Made by a program: the position numbers and the translations under genes
Notes under the pieces: generated by a model
Seen by the model: only the letters and a program-made list of their open reading frames with translations
The model's database searches: none
What the model was told of the DNA's origin: nothing
NCBI GenBank assembly: GCA_021108435.1
Contig: JAIOQY010000046.1
Coordinates: forward strand, 1 to 45,156
Reading direction: 5' to 3'
Length of the DNA stretch: 45,156 nucleotides
DNA from: Candidatus Aegiribacteria sp.
GTDB lineage: Bacteria; Fermentibacterota; Fermentibacteria; Fermentibacterales; JCC-6
Part shown: positions 1 to 8,851 of the stretch, piece after piece
Layout of the letters: every line of letters starts with the position of its first letter
How positions within the stretch are numbered: the first letter of the stretch is position 1

Positions 1-1328
1 AGCGGCATTGCCGCTCTGTGGAACAGATCCCTGCAAGTATTTTCTACCTGTTCCTTCAGTTCCGGACAGCAGTTAACAGTCAGATAATTCCTGTTTGGTT
101 TAGCTCTGGCAAGGTATTCGGAGAAAGCCGGATCGATATCCTCAAGATCCTTGATTTCTTCATTCTGATTGACATATTTGATTCCCAGTTTCTCGAATCG
201 TTCTTCGGATACTTTTACCGCATCAAGAGGCAGATCGACCAGAATGTATCTGGGATCAACTCCTGCCGCTTCAGCGATCATCCTTACAAGAGTAGCGGCA
301 ATCTCAGAAGGCGTTTCCTCTGATGCTCTGATTGTGTTCAGAAAAGAGATATCACTCTCATCAAGGGTTGCGGCATCTATACGGAATACCTGAGAAAAGA
401 GCTTCTGTCTGTACTTCACTCTCCATGCCATCTCCCGCACCCACGGATCAGTTGAATCGCAGGCAAGGAAGCTTAGGATCTCATCATCGGTAAGAACATG
501 GAAATCCTGTATTTCTCCGAGTTCGATAATACTTCTCCTTGCTGCTGCGAGCATCATCATATCTACAATCCTGGTTTTCTTATGAAGGTATACGCTGGAG
601 TACATCTGCATTCTGGCGAAAAGGAAATCACGAATTGCTTCATGACCCTTGATAAGAAAAACTATCTCATCATTTACTACAGTCATGGTTGAGATGATCC
701 TCTCCATCTCTATATGACCGAATGCTACTCCGGTGAAGTAGAAATCCCTCTGCAGATAATCAAGCATATCTGCATCGACTTCACCGAAGATCATCTGTTG
801 AAGATAGCGGGGCCCCTTATATCTGCTGCAGATGAGATCCGCAACGTCTTCAGGATTGATGTCATATGATTTCAGGATATCCGGTATCCTGCCGGAACCT
901 CTGATATTGAGAACCTGCTTACCCACCACAAGATCGGCAACGAGTCTCATGTGATCCATACCATGTATTTCGATATAGAGTGGCTCAAGAGTATGTGACC
1001 ATGGTGTGTGTCCGATATCATGGAGTAAACCAGCAGCCTGCAGAATCTTACGCATTTTAAGCTGTTTATCCGCCGGGATATCGTCGATCTGTTCGAGAAT
1101 GTGTTCTCCGATCTTATCCGCAAGATATGACACGCCAAGGGCATGCGATAGCCGCATGCAATGAGCTCCAGGATAGCTCTGGTAGGTTGTACCCAGTTGA
1201 TGTACAAGACTGAGCCTCTGAACCTCGACTGTCTTGATAAGATCTTCCTGCAGACGGGAGAGTCTTATATTTCCATGTACAGGATCGCGAATATACATGA
1301 CCTTTTTTCTGTTCGAATTTTCAGACAT
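1..1328 (-). CDS. HD-domain phosphohydrolase (COG1078 / dGTPase-like), C-terminus cut by window edge
   Basis: The minus-strand frame starting at ATG 1328 stays open for 442 codons and runs off the left edge, so the C-terminus is missing. It opens with YIRDPVHGNIRL, then VQRLSLVHQLG, SYPGAHCMRLSHALG and GLLHDIGHTPWSH near residue 103. These are the hallmarks of the COG1078 branch of HD phosphohydrolases, which resembles dNTP triphosphohydrolases. The metal-binding His of RLSH and the HD pair are both present. The family is expected to hydrolyse nucleotide phosphates in the cytoplasm, but the substrate cannot be read from sequence. A GGAGAA motif lies just upstream of the start. The gene is divergent from the PHP phosphoesterase to its right and is the only minus-strand gene in the window. 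Confidence 0.88.
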   Translation of the reverse strand, partial: MSENSNRKKVMYIRDPVHGNIRLSRLQEDLIKTVEVQRLSLVHQLGTTYQSYPGAHCMRLSHALGVSYLADKIGEHILEQIDDIPADKQLKMRKILQAAGLLHDIGHTPWSHTLEPLYIEIHGMDHMRLVADLVVGKQVLNIRGSGRIPDILKSYDINPEDVADLICSRYKGPRYLQQMIFGEVDADMLDYLQRDFYFTGVAFGHIEMERIISTMTVVNDEIVFLIKGHEAIRDFLFARMQMYSSVYLHKKTRIVDMMMLAAARRSIIELGEIQDFHVLTDDEILSFLACDSTDPWVREMAWRVKYRQKLFSQVFRIDAATLDESDISFLNTIRASEETPSEIAATLVRMIAEAAGVDPRYILVDLPLDAVKVSEERFEKLGIKYVNQNEEIKDLEDIDPAFSEYLARAKPNRNYLTVNCCPELKEQVENTCRDLFHRAAMP

Positions 1329-1434
1329 TATCTATTTCTCCATTCTCTGGATCATCTGCAAAGCAATTACGGGATTTTGCAGTTGCATTGTATTTCATAG
1401 CGGATAATATTCTCGATTCCGGAGGAAATTGCAC
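1329..1434. promoter_or_regulatory. Divergent intergenic region with probable promoters
   Basis: This 106-base gap separates two divergent genes, so it must carry at least two promoters. For the rightward gene, a TTGCAT at 1383-1388 and TAATAT at 1405-1410 are 16 bases apart, a weak match to sigma-70 boxes. A strong GGAGGA Shine-Dalgarno follows at 1421-1426. I could not pick a convincing leftward promoter. Confidence 0.35.
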
Positions 1435-2322
1435 ATGCAGACTTATGTTGATCTTCATTTACACAGTACAGCCTCTGATGGTACTCGATCACCTTCCGAG
1501 CTGATTGAGCTTGCTGCAGAGAGAGGCTTATCCATAATCGCGATAACCGATCATGATACATTTGACGGTATTCCTCGCGGAATGGAAGCTGCTGATTCGA
1601 TGGGGATAACCATGATTCCCGGTGTGGAACTGAGCGTTGATCTGGAAGAAAAAGGTTTATCCGCTCATCTGCTTGGGTATTTTCCGGGATCTGACCCTGA
1701 TAAATTAATATCCGGATCAACTCCTCTTGGTAAAGCAATAACCTTCATTCAGGGAGGCAGAGAAAGAAGGAATCCCAGGATACTTGAGAAACTCAGTCAT
1801 ACAGGCATACATATTGATATTGATTCATTGAAACTTATTGCAGGTGGAGATGTCATCGGTCGGCCCCACATAGCAGAAGCTCTTATTGCAGGTGGACATG
1901 TGGGAAATTTCAGAGAAGCCTTTGACAGATATCTGGCAAAGGGGAAACCCGCATATGTTGACAGAGACAGACTTCCAGTTCATGAAGCAGTACGTCTAAT
2001 AGCCGATGCAGACGGATTGCCTGTAATGGCTCATCCGGGATATATTCAAATGGAACCGAACGAGTTGAAATTATTTTTTGGCCGAATGAAGAATTACGGA
2101 TTGGCAGGTATTGAAGCTTATTATCCCGGCCATTCCATATTGTTCACCCGTTTGCTTAAGGAGTTCGCAAGCAGATATGAACTTGTTCTTACAGGTGGAA
2201 CTGACTATCATGGTCGGAAGCAGGATGCTGTTCCACTTGGCGGGAAACAGGATGGATTTCATATAACAGTTGAAATGGTTAAAGATTTTCTGGCTCTGTG
2301 CATTAGCGAAAACAGGAGGTAG
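1435..2322 (+). CDS. PHP-domain phosphoesterase, TrpH/YciV-like
   Basis: The 295-aa protein is a stand-alone PHP-fold metal-dependent phosphoesterase. It begins YVDLHLHSTASDGT, followed by AITDHDTFDG, PGVELS, MAHPGY and a late GGTDYHG, giving the ordered His/Asp/Glu ligands of a trinuclear PHP site. The closest family I recognise is TrpH/YciV, whose characterised members hydrolyse 3',5'-nucleoside bisphosphates or act as 5'-3' RNA exonucleases. Which activity applies here is unknown. ATG 1435 is chosen because GGAGGA at 1421-1426 sits 8 bases upstream; an in-frame TTG at 1429 would be too close to that site. The gene ends 3 bases before the next start, so the two are probably translated together. 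Confidence 0.85.
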   Translation: MQTYVDLHLHSTASDGTRSPSELIELAAERGLSIIAITDHDTFDGIPRGMEAADSMGITMIPGVELSVDLEEKGLSAHLLGYFPGSDPDKLISGSTPLGKAITFIQGGRERRNPRILEKLSHTGIHIDIDSLKLIAGGDVIGRPHIAEALIAGGHVGNFREAFDRYLAKGKPAYVDRDRLPVHEAVRLIADADGLPVMAHPGYIQMEPNELKLFFGRMKNYGLAGIEAYYPGHSILFTRLLKEFASRYELVLTGGTDYHGRKQDAVPLGGKQDGFHITVEMVKDFLALCISENRR

Positions 2323-2325
2323 CAT

Positions 2326-2529
2326 GTGGCTAAGTTGAGCGAACTGATAGAAAAGGTCGACAGTGAAGTGAAAAGCGGGAACAGGAAAAGAGCTTTGCTG
2401 ATGCTGGATAAGCTGCTTGAGAAAATTCCGGATAACAAGTCACTACTTGCCCGTAAGGCGAAGTACGGAAAAGAATACGAATTCGAAAGAAGAATAACAG
2501 CTCTTCAGGAGAAGTACGGCTCAGAATAG
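2326..2529 (+). CDS. Small helical protein, possible single TPR-like hairpin (67 aa)
   Basis: This short, highly charged protein starts at GTG 2326, six bases after an AGGAGG that overlaps the end of the upstream PHP gene. ATG at 2324 is out of frame and closes at once, so GTG is the start. Its middle (RALLMLDKLLEKIPDNKSLLAR) has the spacing of one tetratricopeptide-like helical pair. The protein has no signal peptide or membrane segment. I do not recognise a family or assign a function. The tight spacing (3 bases before it, 4 after) makes it part of the same transcript as its neighbours. Confidence 0.6.
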   Translation: MAKLSELIEKVDSEVKSGNRKRALLMLDKLLEKIPDNKSLLARKAKYGKEYEFERRITALQEKYGSE

Positions 2530-2533
2530 AATA

Positions 2534-3328
2534 ATGCGGATAGCTGCAGCAGCTTCTTTGTTTCTTATTCTCTTTATTTCCCCATCATGCGGACTTCATA
2601 CAGTTACAAGAGACAGTCTTCAAAGTCAAAGTGAGATCTACGCCAGCAGAATTTCATTTGGGTGGGGGAATCTGGACTGCTTTCAGCTTCGCGGAAATGC
2701 AAGACTTCAGGGAAGCAATCTTGTAGCCAGGGGACCTTTCGTACTCTGGGGAAGTACTTTGGACAATCTGCTCAGGGGTGATTTCTATGGACCTGACGGC
2801 AGCCCCGTTCTTTCTATGAATGGTGATTCGACAGGGATTCTGATCTATATGCCACAGGACGATTACGCAGTATTCATGCCTGGTGGACTTCAAACCGGAT
2901 CAGGGACTATAACAACAGAAGATCTTATTTATCTGATCAGAACAGGCTTTCCATTACTTCTGGAAGCATGGATGATTGCTGATGGAGCCAAGGTCGATAA
3001 TGGCATCATCGAATGGTTTTTCACTGTTCCTGATTCAATGGAATACATGCATCTCTCAATGTATAGTGGAGATATGTTTCCATCAATCTGTATCTGGGAT
3101 TCAGGCAGATTCGAGATAACAGCATCTTCTCCACATGATGAGTACAGGGCATGGCCATGGAAATGGATTCTGTCTATTAACTCTAATTCTGTAAGCATTG
3201 AGTTAACGAGTATTAATTCATCAGCAATACCCTGGGAGGGTATCTGGGAAATGATCGTTCCAATTCCTGTTGATACGCTTTGTTCGAGTGCTTGCTGGCA
3301 GCCCGGCTGGAACATTCCGCAAAGGTAA
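2534..3328 (+). CDS. Putative exported lipoprotein, LolA/LolB-like fold possible
   Basis: The 264-aa protein begins with a hydrophobic export signal of about 18 residues ending in FISPSC. This could serve as a lipobox with Cys19, though it is a weak match to the consensus. The mature part is rich in beta-strand patterns, such as CFQLRGNARLQG, GDFYGPDG and DYAVFMPGG. This resembles the half-barrel of LolA/LolB and DUF4292 lipoproteins, a guess from pattern only. The start lacks a clear ribosome site. The gene sits directly before the mreB cluster but is separated from it by 140 bases with its own promoter-like boxes, so a shape-related role is not established. Confidence 0.6.
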   Translation: MRIAAAASLFLILFISPSCGLHTVTRDSLQSQSEIYASRISFGWGNLDCFQLRGNARLQGSNLVARGPFVLWGSTLDNLLRGDFYGPDGSPVLSMNGDSTGILIYMPQDDYAVFMPGGLQTGSGTITTEDLIYLIRTGFPLLLEAWMIADGAKVDNGIIEWFFTVPDSMEYMHLSMYSGDMFPSICIWDSGRFEITASSPHDEYRAWPWKWILSINSNSVSIELTSINSSAIPWEGIWEMIVPIPVDTLCSSACWQPGWNIPQR

Positions 3329-3345
3329 CGTTAAAGGTTACGTTA
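3321..3345. repeat. Two tandem 12-base units AAAGGTWACGTT over a stop codon
   Basis: AAAGGTAACGTT is followed directly by AAAGGTTACGTT, differing at one base. The repeat covers the TAA stop (3326-3328) of the putative lipoprotein gene. The first unit contains the palindrome TAACGTTA. The location about 65 bases before the mreB promoter-like boxes allows, but does not show, a regulator-binding role. Confidence 0.5.
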
Positions 3346-3408
3346 ACTGAAAATCAGGCTCATGCCGATTTATTCTCCAAATATAACTATATCCGTTTTA
3401 GCATGGAG

Positions 3409-3437
3409 TTGACGCAGAGCTGAATGTTTACTATTCA
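3409..3437 (+). promoter_or_regulatory. Possible promoter of the mre cluster
   Basis: TTGACG at 3409-3414 matches five of six bases of a sigma-70 -35 box. Seventeen bases later TATTCA is only a partial -10 match. It lies in the 140-base gap before mreB, the expected place for the cluster's promoter. Confidence 0.35.
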
Positions 3438-3468
3438 ACCTGTTACGAGTTAGTTTACGGGAGGTGAA

Positions 3469-4518
3469 ATGAGTACTTCTGGTTTGTTAAGCGGTTTATT
3501 CGGAAGAAAGCCGGGAACACTGCTCTCAACTGCCATGGCGATTGATCTCGGAACAGCCAATACCCTTATTTATCTTCAGGGAAAAGGCATCGTTCTTGAT
3601 CAGCCCAGTGTTGTAGCAGTTGACAGGGAAACAGGTGAAGTGGTTGCAGTTGGCGACGACGCGAAAGCAATGCTTGGCCGAACCGGATCTACACTTGATG
3701 CTGTCAGACCACTCAAGGACGGGGTAATAACAAATGCCACCGCGACAATGGCTATGCTCAGAGAGTTCTTCAGTATGGCTCAAACAAGAAGATTCTCAAT
3801 GCGTCCCAGAGTACTTGTCTGTGTTCCAAGCGGTATAACTGAGGTTGAGATATCTGCCGTCAGAACTGCGCTTGAGAGAGCAGGCGCGCGGGAAGTACTC
3901 CTAGTTTCAGAACCTTTAGCATCTGCCATCGGTGTAGGAATATCCGTTGAAGGAGCTGCCGGTAATATGGTTGTTGACATAGGGGGGGGAACTACTGAAG
4001 TAGCCGTAATCAGTCTTTCAACTATCGCTGCGAATAATTCCATCAGAATTGGTGGAGATGAAATTGACGAAGCTATTGCCGGATATCTCAAGAAGCGATA
4101 CAGTCTTTTAATAGGAGAGAGAACCGCTGAGAAAGTTAAACTCAACATGGGTACCGTACTCAAAAGTGACGACCGTGAATATGAGGTAAGTGGTCTTGAT
4201 TTTGTAAATGGTATTCCGGAGACCTATTCCGTCAGTTCCGAAGATATCAGAAATTCCCTGAAGGAAGTTATTGGCACCATTGTTGAGGCTGTGCGGCATG
4301 GTCTCGAGAAGACACCGCCTGAACTTGCCAGTGATATCGTTGACCGTGGTATCGTCATGACCGGGGGTGGTGCGCTGCTTCGAGGTCTGGACAGGCTTCT
4401 TATGAGTGAGACCGGTTTGCCGATTCGGGTCGCTGATAATCCTCTGTCCTGTACTGTTCTTGGAGCGGGATTGATTCTTGAAGATATTTACCGGTATCGA
4501 AACCTTCTTCTTCAGTAG
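3469..4518 (+). CDS. mreB: Rod-shape actin MreB
   Basis: MreB is the bacterial actin that forms membrane-bound filaments and guides lateral wall synthesis. The 349-aa product has the full family length. It shows the first phosphate loop AIDLGTANT at about residue 24, PSVVAVDR, the segment VCVPSGITEVE, the second phosphate loop VVDIGGGTTEVAVIS and the adenosine motif MTGGGALLRGLD. The first 20 residues before the actin fold form a short amphipathic leader that could bind membrane. ATG 3469 follows a strong GGGAGGTG at 3459-3466. It is the first gene of mreBCD-mrdA-rodA. Confidence 0.97.
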   Translation: MSTSGLLSGLFGRKPGTLLSTAMAIDLGTANTLIYLQGKGIVLDQPSVVAVDRETGEVVAVGDDAKAMLGRTGSTLDAVRPLKDGVITNATATMAMLREFFSMAQTRRFSMRPRVLVCVPSGITEVEISAVRTALERAGAREVLLVSEPLASAIGVGISVEGAAGNMVVDIGGGTTEVAVISLSTIAANNSIRIGGDEIDEAIAGYLKKRYSLLIGERTAEKVKLNMGTVLKSDDREYEVSGLDFVNGIPETYSVSSEDIRNSLKEVIGTIVEAVRHGLEKTPPELASDIVDRGIVMTGGGALLRGLDRLLMSETGLPIRVADNPLSCTVLGAGLILEDIYRYRNLLLQ

Positions 4519-4527
4519 TATTTCAAT

Positions 4528-5322
4528 ATGAGCCTTGCTAAAAAAACCCGTAGAAGCACAATGAGTAATAAAGGGAAAAGATTGCTTCTGTACGTTGTGC
4601 TTTCAATAATACTGCTCTTGATCGGACCTGTTCTTCTTGGAGGACTGGGAAGCTGGATGGGAGCCAGATTTTCAACAATGTTCTTCAATCGTTCTGATTC
4701 TCCGGTTTTGGATGAACTCAGGGATGATATCATTCAGTTGATGCTTGAAAATGCCATTCTCAGAGAAGAAGCAATTAAAGTAGATCAATACCGAATTCTG
4801 CTTGGTATTACGCGGACGGGTAACAGAGATGCTCTTCCAGCAAGAGTTCTTTATAGATCAGAGGGTCTTGTTACCGGAACCATGGTCGTCGATCGAGGTT
4901 TTCGTGATAGAGTTGTGTTGAACTCCGTTTGTATCTCATCCAGAGGTCTGGTCGGAATAGTGAGTTCCGTACAGGAGAGAACAAGTGAGATTCTGCCTGT
5001 TACCAATCCCTCTGTTAATGTCAGCTGTGTAACATGGCCATCAGGCGCCTATGGAATTCTGCAGTCATCTTCAACCGGAGATCTGCAGCTTGTGCATGTT
5101 GATCTAACGAGTGGTGTAGAAATCGGAGACAGAGTGCTTACATCAAGATTTGGCGGTGTATATCCTGATGGACTTCTTGTCGGCAAAGTAATGAGAGTTT
5201 CGTCCGGGGAATCAGGGCTCGCGCTTAAGCTTGATATCGAATCAGCGGTTGATTTCAGAAATACCGGTGAGGTTCTGATACTTCTTCCAGACGAGACTTC
5301 TTCCAGTCATACGCAGCAGTAA
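4528..5322 (+). CDS. mreC: Rod-shape protein MreC
   Basis: MreC spans the inner membrane once and links MreB filaments to the periplasmic wall synthases. This 264-aa protein has a basic cytoplasmic N-terminus, one membrane helix at about residues 18-40, a short coiled-coil stretch near 58-85, and the beta-rich MreC domain. Recognisable pieces of that domain include VVDRGFRD, SSRGLVGIV and GDRVLTSRFGGVYPDGLLVG. Start choice is uncertain. ATG 4528 and in-frame ATG 4561 both lack a strong ribosome site, and either leaves the membrane helix intact. It begins 9 bases after mreB ends. Confidence 0.93.
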   Translation: MSLAKKTRRSTMSNKGKRLLLYVVLSIILLLIGPVLLGGLGSWMGARFSTMFFNRSDSPVLDELRDDIIQLMLENAILREEAIKVDQYRILLGITRTGNRDALPARVLYRSEGLVTGTMVVDRGFRDRVVLNSVCISSRGLVGIVSSVQERTSEILPVTNPSVNVSCVTWPSGAYGILQSSSTGDLQLVHVDLTSGVEIGDRVLTSRFGGVYPDGLLVGKVMRVSSGESGLALKLDIESAVDFRNTGEVLILLPDETSSSHTQQ

Positions 5323-5361
5323 CGTTTACATATGTTGTGTATAAAGGATTAAAGGTGGAAA

Positions 5362-5847
5362 ATGCAGATCAGGTTACTTCTGCTTTCAGTTACTGTTATT
5401 ATTCAGTTTCTGCTGGAATTGACAGTCGGACGGGTTTTTCTGGCTCCATCTCTTCTACCTCTGGTTCTTGTATACCTTGCTGAGAATCATGGGAGCAGAT
5501 GGGCGGTAGACGGAGCCTTCTGGTCCGGTCTGTGTCTTGATCTTCTGCTGCATCAACCTCCCGGTTCTTCTTCTCTCGCACTATTGGCGGGATTGTACAT
5601 CGCCGGAATTCTTGGTGAAGTATCCGCTGGTGAAGGAAGGGGTTCTTTTCTACTTATGGCAGCTGTGGCTGTGGTGGTATCCGATTCTGTCTTCATTATC
5701 GTCGCGTCACGTCCCTTTGGTTCAGGTTTCTGTTCACTGCTTCTATTGTCTCTGCCCAGAGCCCTGATTACAACAGCATTAGGAGCCTTGATTATTTCAG
5801 CAGAATCGTGGATTTCACATATCAGAGCATATAGAGTGTCAGGATAG
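5362..5847 (+). CDS. mreD: Rod-shape membrane protein MreD
   Basis: MreD is a small polytopic inner-membrane partner of MreC and PBP2. The 161-aa product is almost wholly hydrophobic with about five predicted spans. It carries the usual acidic motif in the middle (FWSGLCLDLLLHQPPGSS), which corresponds to the G-x-x-x-D region of the family. AAGGTGG lies 6 bases before ATG 5362. Family assignment rests as much on its place between mreC and the PBP2 gene as on sequence, because MreD diverges quickly. Confidence 0.88.
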   Translation: MQIRLLLLSVTVIIQFLLELTVGRVFLAPSLLPLVLVYLAENHGSRWAVDGAFWSGLCLDLLLHQPPGSSSLALLAGLYIAGILGEVSAGEGRGSFLLMAAVAVVVSDSVFIIVASRPFGSGFCSLLLLSLPRALITTALGALIISAESWISHIRAYRVSG

Positions 5848-5851
5848 CTGA

Positions 5852-7564
5852 ATGTATGGAAACAGCAAAAACTGGCCATTCTTCTTCTTTCTATCCGTAG
5901 TATCAATCCTCTTTATTCTGCTTGGAGTAAAGCTGGTTCATCTTCAGGTTATTAAGGGTGAGTATTACAGAGGGCTGGCAAGTCAGAACCACATAAGGGT
6001 CATCGTTACACCGGCTCCACGTGGAGTTATCAGTGACAGGAACGGTATTATCCTTGCTGACAGTAAGCCAGCCTTTATCGTTTCCGCAGTACCTTCAGAA
6101 TTCATTAGAACCAATGCTGCACTTGTCGAACAACAGCTTGAAATGACCGAGGGCGAACTGAATGGAATCCTTGATGAAGCTTCAGATGTTCCTCACAGAC
6201 CAGTCGTGCTCAGGGAGGGACTGGGTGTGGAGAAGGTCAGCTCAATCGCGGAGAATCTGTATAGAATACCAGGTGTGATAATTGATGTTGCTCCCCTGAG
6301 ACGTTACCACAGACCGGAGGATTTCTGTCACATTCTGGGGTATGTCAGTTTGGCTGATGCTCAGGATTCATTCAGAGGTGAAATTACCGGCAGGACGGGG
6401 CTTGAACTCAGACTCAATGAAACACTGCGCGGAACTCCAGGTCTTCAGCGAGAAGTTGTTGATGCACTCGGCAGGATTGTGGAAGAGTTTCGAGGTGTTT
6501 CTTCGGAAGATCCCGTGCCGGGCGGGAACGTAGCGCTTACAGTAGACGCGGATTTGCAGAGTATTGCATTAACAGAACTGGAGCAGACTGGAATGCCGGG
6601 AGCAGCAGTGGTCATTGACTACGAAAACGGGGATATTCTCTGCGCCGCTTCGGTTCCAGCATTTGATCCGAATATGTTTGCACGGGGGATCACTCAGGCT
6701 GAATGGAATGCTATTCTCGATAATCAGGACAATCCTCTTTTCGAAAGAGCATGGGCGGCCGCTTATCCCCCTGCTTCCACTTATAAGGTTATCACGGCCT
6801 GCTGGCTGCTTTCGGAGGGCCTGATCTCCCGAGACTACATGCCTAACCCCTGCTATGGCTCACTGACTCTGGGAGATACAGAATTTGGATGCTGGACAGC
6901 TCATGGCAGGTTAAATGTAGTACAGGCACTTGAACAGTCATGCGATGTATTCTTCTACAGGACAGTGCAGCTGGGTTCAATTGATGAACTTGCTGAATAT
7001 TCAGCCTGTTTCGGGATGGGAGCCAGGCTCACGGATGTTCTTACAGGAGAAAAAAGCGGTTTGATTCCCGATTCCGATTATCTCACTCGCGCCTACGGCA
7101 GTGATGGATGGGGTCTGGGTAACCTTCTTAATATCTCAATTGGTCAGGGAGAGCTTCTTGCAACACCTCTTCAGCTTGCAGTGATTGCCGGGATTATCGC
7201 CTCAAGAGGTGAAATGCCGTTTCCCGGAATTCTTCTTCAAAGAAAAACCCGGGATCCGGTACTATCCCCTGGTGCTGTCACGGATTACGCATTTGATACT
7301 GTAATCGAGGGTATGCTCAGGGTGGTTACTTCCAGAAGAGGAACTCTGTATAATGTCTTTTCTGATTCTTCTCTGGATTTCTGGGGGAAAACCGGTACAG
7401 CTGAATGCCCTGGAGAAGATCATGCTCTGGTTATCGGTTTTATGCGGGATCCAAAGCCTCTTGCGATATGTGTTGTTATTGAACATGGAGGACATGGTGG
7501 CGCTGTTGCCGGACCAGTAGCAAGAAATATCCTTTCAGGCTACCTGGCTGAAAGAGGGGAGTGA
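5852..7564 (+). CDS. mrdA: Penicillin-binding protein 2 (class B transpeptidase of elongation)
   Basis: PBP2 cross-links lateral-wall peptidoglycan and works with RodA. The 570-aa protein has one N-terminal membrane anchor (about residues 8-30), then the pedestal region beginning PAPRGVISDRNG. The transpeptidase domain carries all three catalytic motifs: STYK with nucleophile Ser309, SCD near residue 363, and KTGTAE near residue 513. It starts 5 bases after mreD and overlaps rodA by 4 bases (GTGA). That arrangement suggests coupled synthesis of the PBP2-RodA pair. Length and motif spacing are normal. Confidence 0.96.
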   Translation: MYGNSKNWPFFFFLSVVSILFILLGVKLVHLQVIKGEYYRGLASQNHIRVIVTPAPRGVISDRNGIILADSKPAFIVSAVPSEFIRTNAALVEQQLEMTEGELNGILDEASDVPHRPVVLREGLGVEKVSSIAENLYRIPGVIIDVAPLRRYHRPEDFCHILGYVSLADAQDSFRGEITGRTGLELRLNETLRGTPGLQREVVDALGRIVEEFRGVSSEDPVPGGNVALTVDADLQSIALTELEQTGMPGAAVVIDYENGDILCAASVPAFDPNMFARGITQAEWNAILDNQDNPLFERAWAAAYPPASTYKVITACWLLSEGLISRDYMPNPCYGSLTLGDTEFGCWTAHGRLNVVQALEQSCDVFFYRTVQLGSIDELAEYSACFGMGARLTDVLTGEKSGLIPDSDYLTRAYGSDGWGLGNLLNISIGQGELLATPLQLAVIAGIIASRGEMPFPGILLQRKTRDPVLSPGAVTDYAFDTVIEGMLRVVTSRRGTLYNVFSDSSLDFWGKTGTAECPGEDHALVIGFMRDPKPLAICVVIEHGGHGGAVAGPVARNILSGYLAERGE

Positions 7565-8769
7565 TTGAACTGATAGGAAGAGACCGTCCCGATCTCCTTC
7601 TGATTATTTCAGTCGTTATACTCCTGGCAATTGGCCTCAGTACAGTATATTCCGCATCCATGGCGGCTTCCGAAAGCGGGCTGTTCAGTAGACAGGTGCT
7701 CTGGGTGGTTATAGGAATAGTCTTTTTCCTTGTCGGAACATGGATATCCTTTCGAAGGCTTGAAGAAATCTCTCCGGTTATTTATCTGCTGACCTGTCTG
7801 CTTCTCCTTGCTACAGTTTTCCTCGGAAGCGGGCCGGCAGATCGCTGGATCATCATAGGTCCCCTGCATATCCAGCCATCCGAGATAGCAAAAGCAGGCT
7901 TAATACTGATGAGTTCCTGGTGGCTCTCATCACTCAGAGTCCGACCCAGAAAATTTGGCGAGCTTCTGGTGTTTCTGACAATTCTCCCGGCCATCATTCT
8001 GACACTTCTACAACCTGATCTTGGGACTTCAGTAGCAATGATCATGATTGTGCTTGCGATATTTGTCTGGGCCGGATACGGTCCCGGATGGATATATCTG
8101 ATCGTAAGTCCAATTCTGGCTGCTGTTTCCTCAATACACATCGTTTTCTGGATCCTGTTCGTTTGCATTCTTGGATTAATACTTTACAGACGCAGATATC
8201 CATTCTCAAGCTGGCTGATTTTCATTGGAGGGAACTCTATTGTCGCAGCCCTTACACCTATCGCATGGAATCTGCTCGAGACATATCAGCGATCAAGACT
8301 GATAACTTTTCTTGATCCTGCAAGTGATCCGCACGGAGCCGGATGGAATATCATTCAGTCAGAAGTTGCGGTTGGATCCGGAGGGTTATTCGGCCAGGGT
8401 TTTCTTCAGGGCGCGCAGAAAGAGCTGGCTTACCTGCCGGCAAGACATACCGATTTTGTATTTTCGGTCTGGGCGGAGGAGACAGGTTTCCTTGGTGGAA
8501 TTATTCTCCTTGCTACTTTCTTTCTGCTTATATGGAGGATAACCCTTGCAGCAAGAAAATCGGTCAATGCTTTTAACTCGCTTGTAACTGCGGGAATAGC
8601 AGCATATTTCACATTTCATGTTTTCGTTAATGTTGGGATGACAGTTGGAATCATGCCTGTAACCGGACTCCCACTCCCTCTCATAAGCTACGGAGGAAGT
8701 CAGATGATCGTAGTTCTATTCCTGCTGGGACTTGCTGTTAATGCAGGAATGTACTGGAGAGAAGTGTGA
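7561..8769 (+). CDS. rodA: SEDS peptidoglycan glycosyltransferase RodA
   Basis: RodA polymerises lipid II into glycan strands in the elongation complex. The 402-aa product has about ten membrane spans and the SEDS signatures: GPADRWIIIGPLHIQPSE, LLQPDLGTS, AYLPARHTDFVFSVWAEETG and PVTGLPLPLISYGGS. The start is GTG 7561 inside the end of mrdA. GAGGGG lies close upstream. The product matches the family's usual length of 370-420 residues. An 82-base gap follows it. Confidence 0.96.
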   Translation: MIELIGRDRPDLLLIISVVILLAIGLSTVYSASMAASESGLFSRQVLWVVIGIVFFLVGTWISFRRLEEISPVIYLLTCLLLLATVFLGSGPADRWIIIGPLHIQPSEIAKAGLILMSSWWLSSLRVRPRKFGELLVFLTILPAIILTLLQPDLGTSVAMIMIVLAIFVWAGYGPGWIYLIVSPILAAVSSIHIVFWILFVCILGLILYRRRYPFSSWLIFIGGNSIVAALTPIAWNLLETYQRSRLITFLDPASDPHGAGWNIIQSEVAVGSGGLFGQGFLQGAQKELAYLPARHTDFVFSVWAEETGFLGGIILLATFFLLIWRITLAARKSVNAFNSLVTAGIAAYFTFHVFVNVGMTVGIMPVTGLPLPLISYGGSQMIVVLFLLGLAVNAGMYWREV

Positions 8770-8851
8770 AGTGACAGGAATCAACTCGTACCTTAGATTA
8801 TGACTCCTAAAAATACTCATTATAGGACAGACTACCAGGGAGGTTCTGACA

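Noticed and set aside
18-393. Two plus-strand open frames at the left edge
   Set aside because: They are shadows of the minus-strand HD phosphohydrolase, whose continuous frame and motifs cover the same bases.
8770-8851. Terminator between rodA and lgt
   Set aside because: Only a five-pair TCCTA/TAGGA stem with a loop of over ten bases and no T-run could be found.
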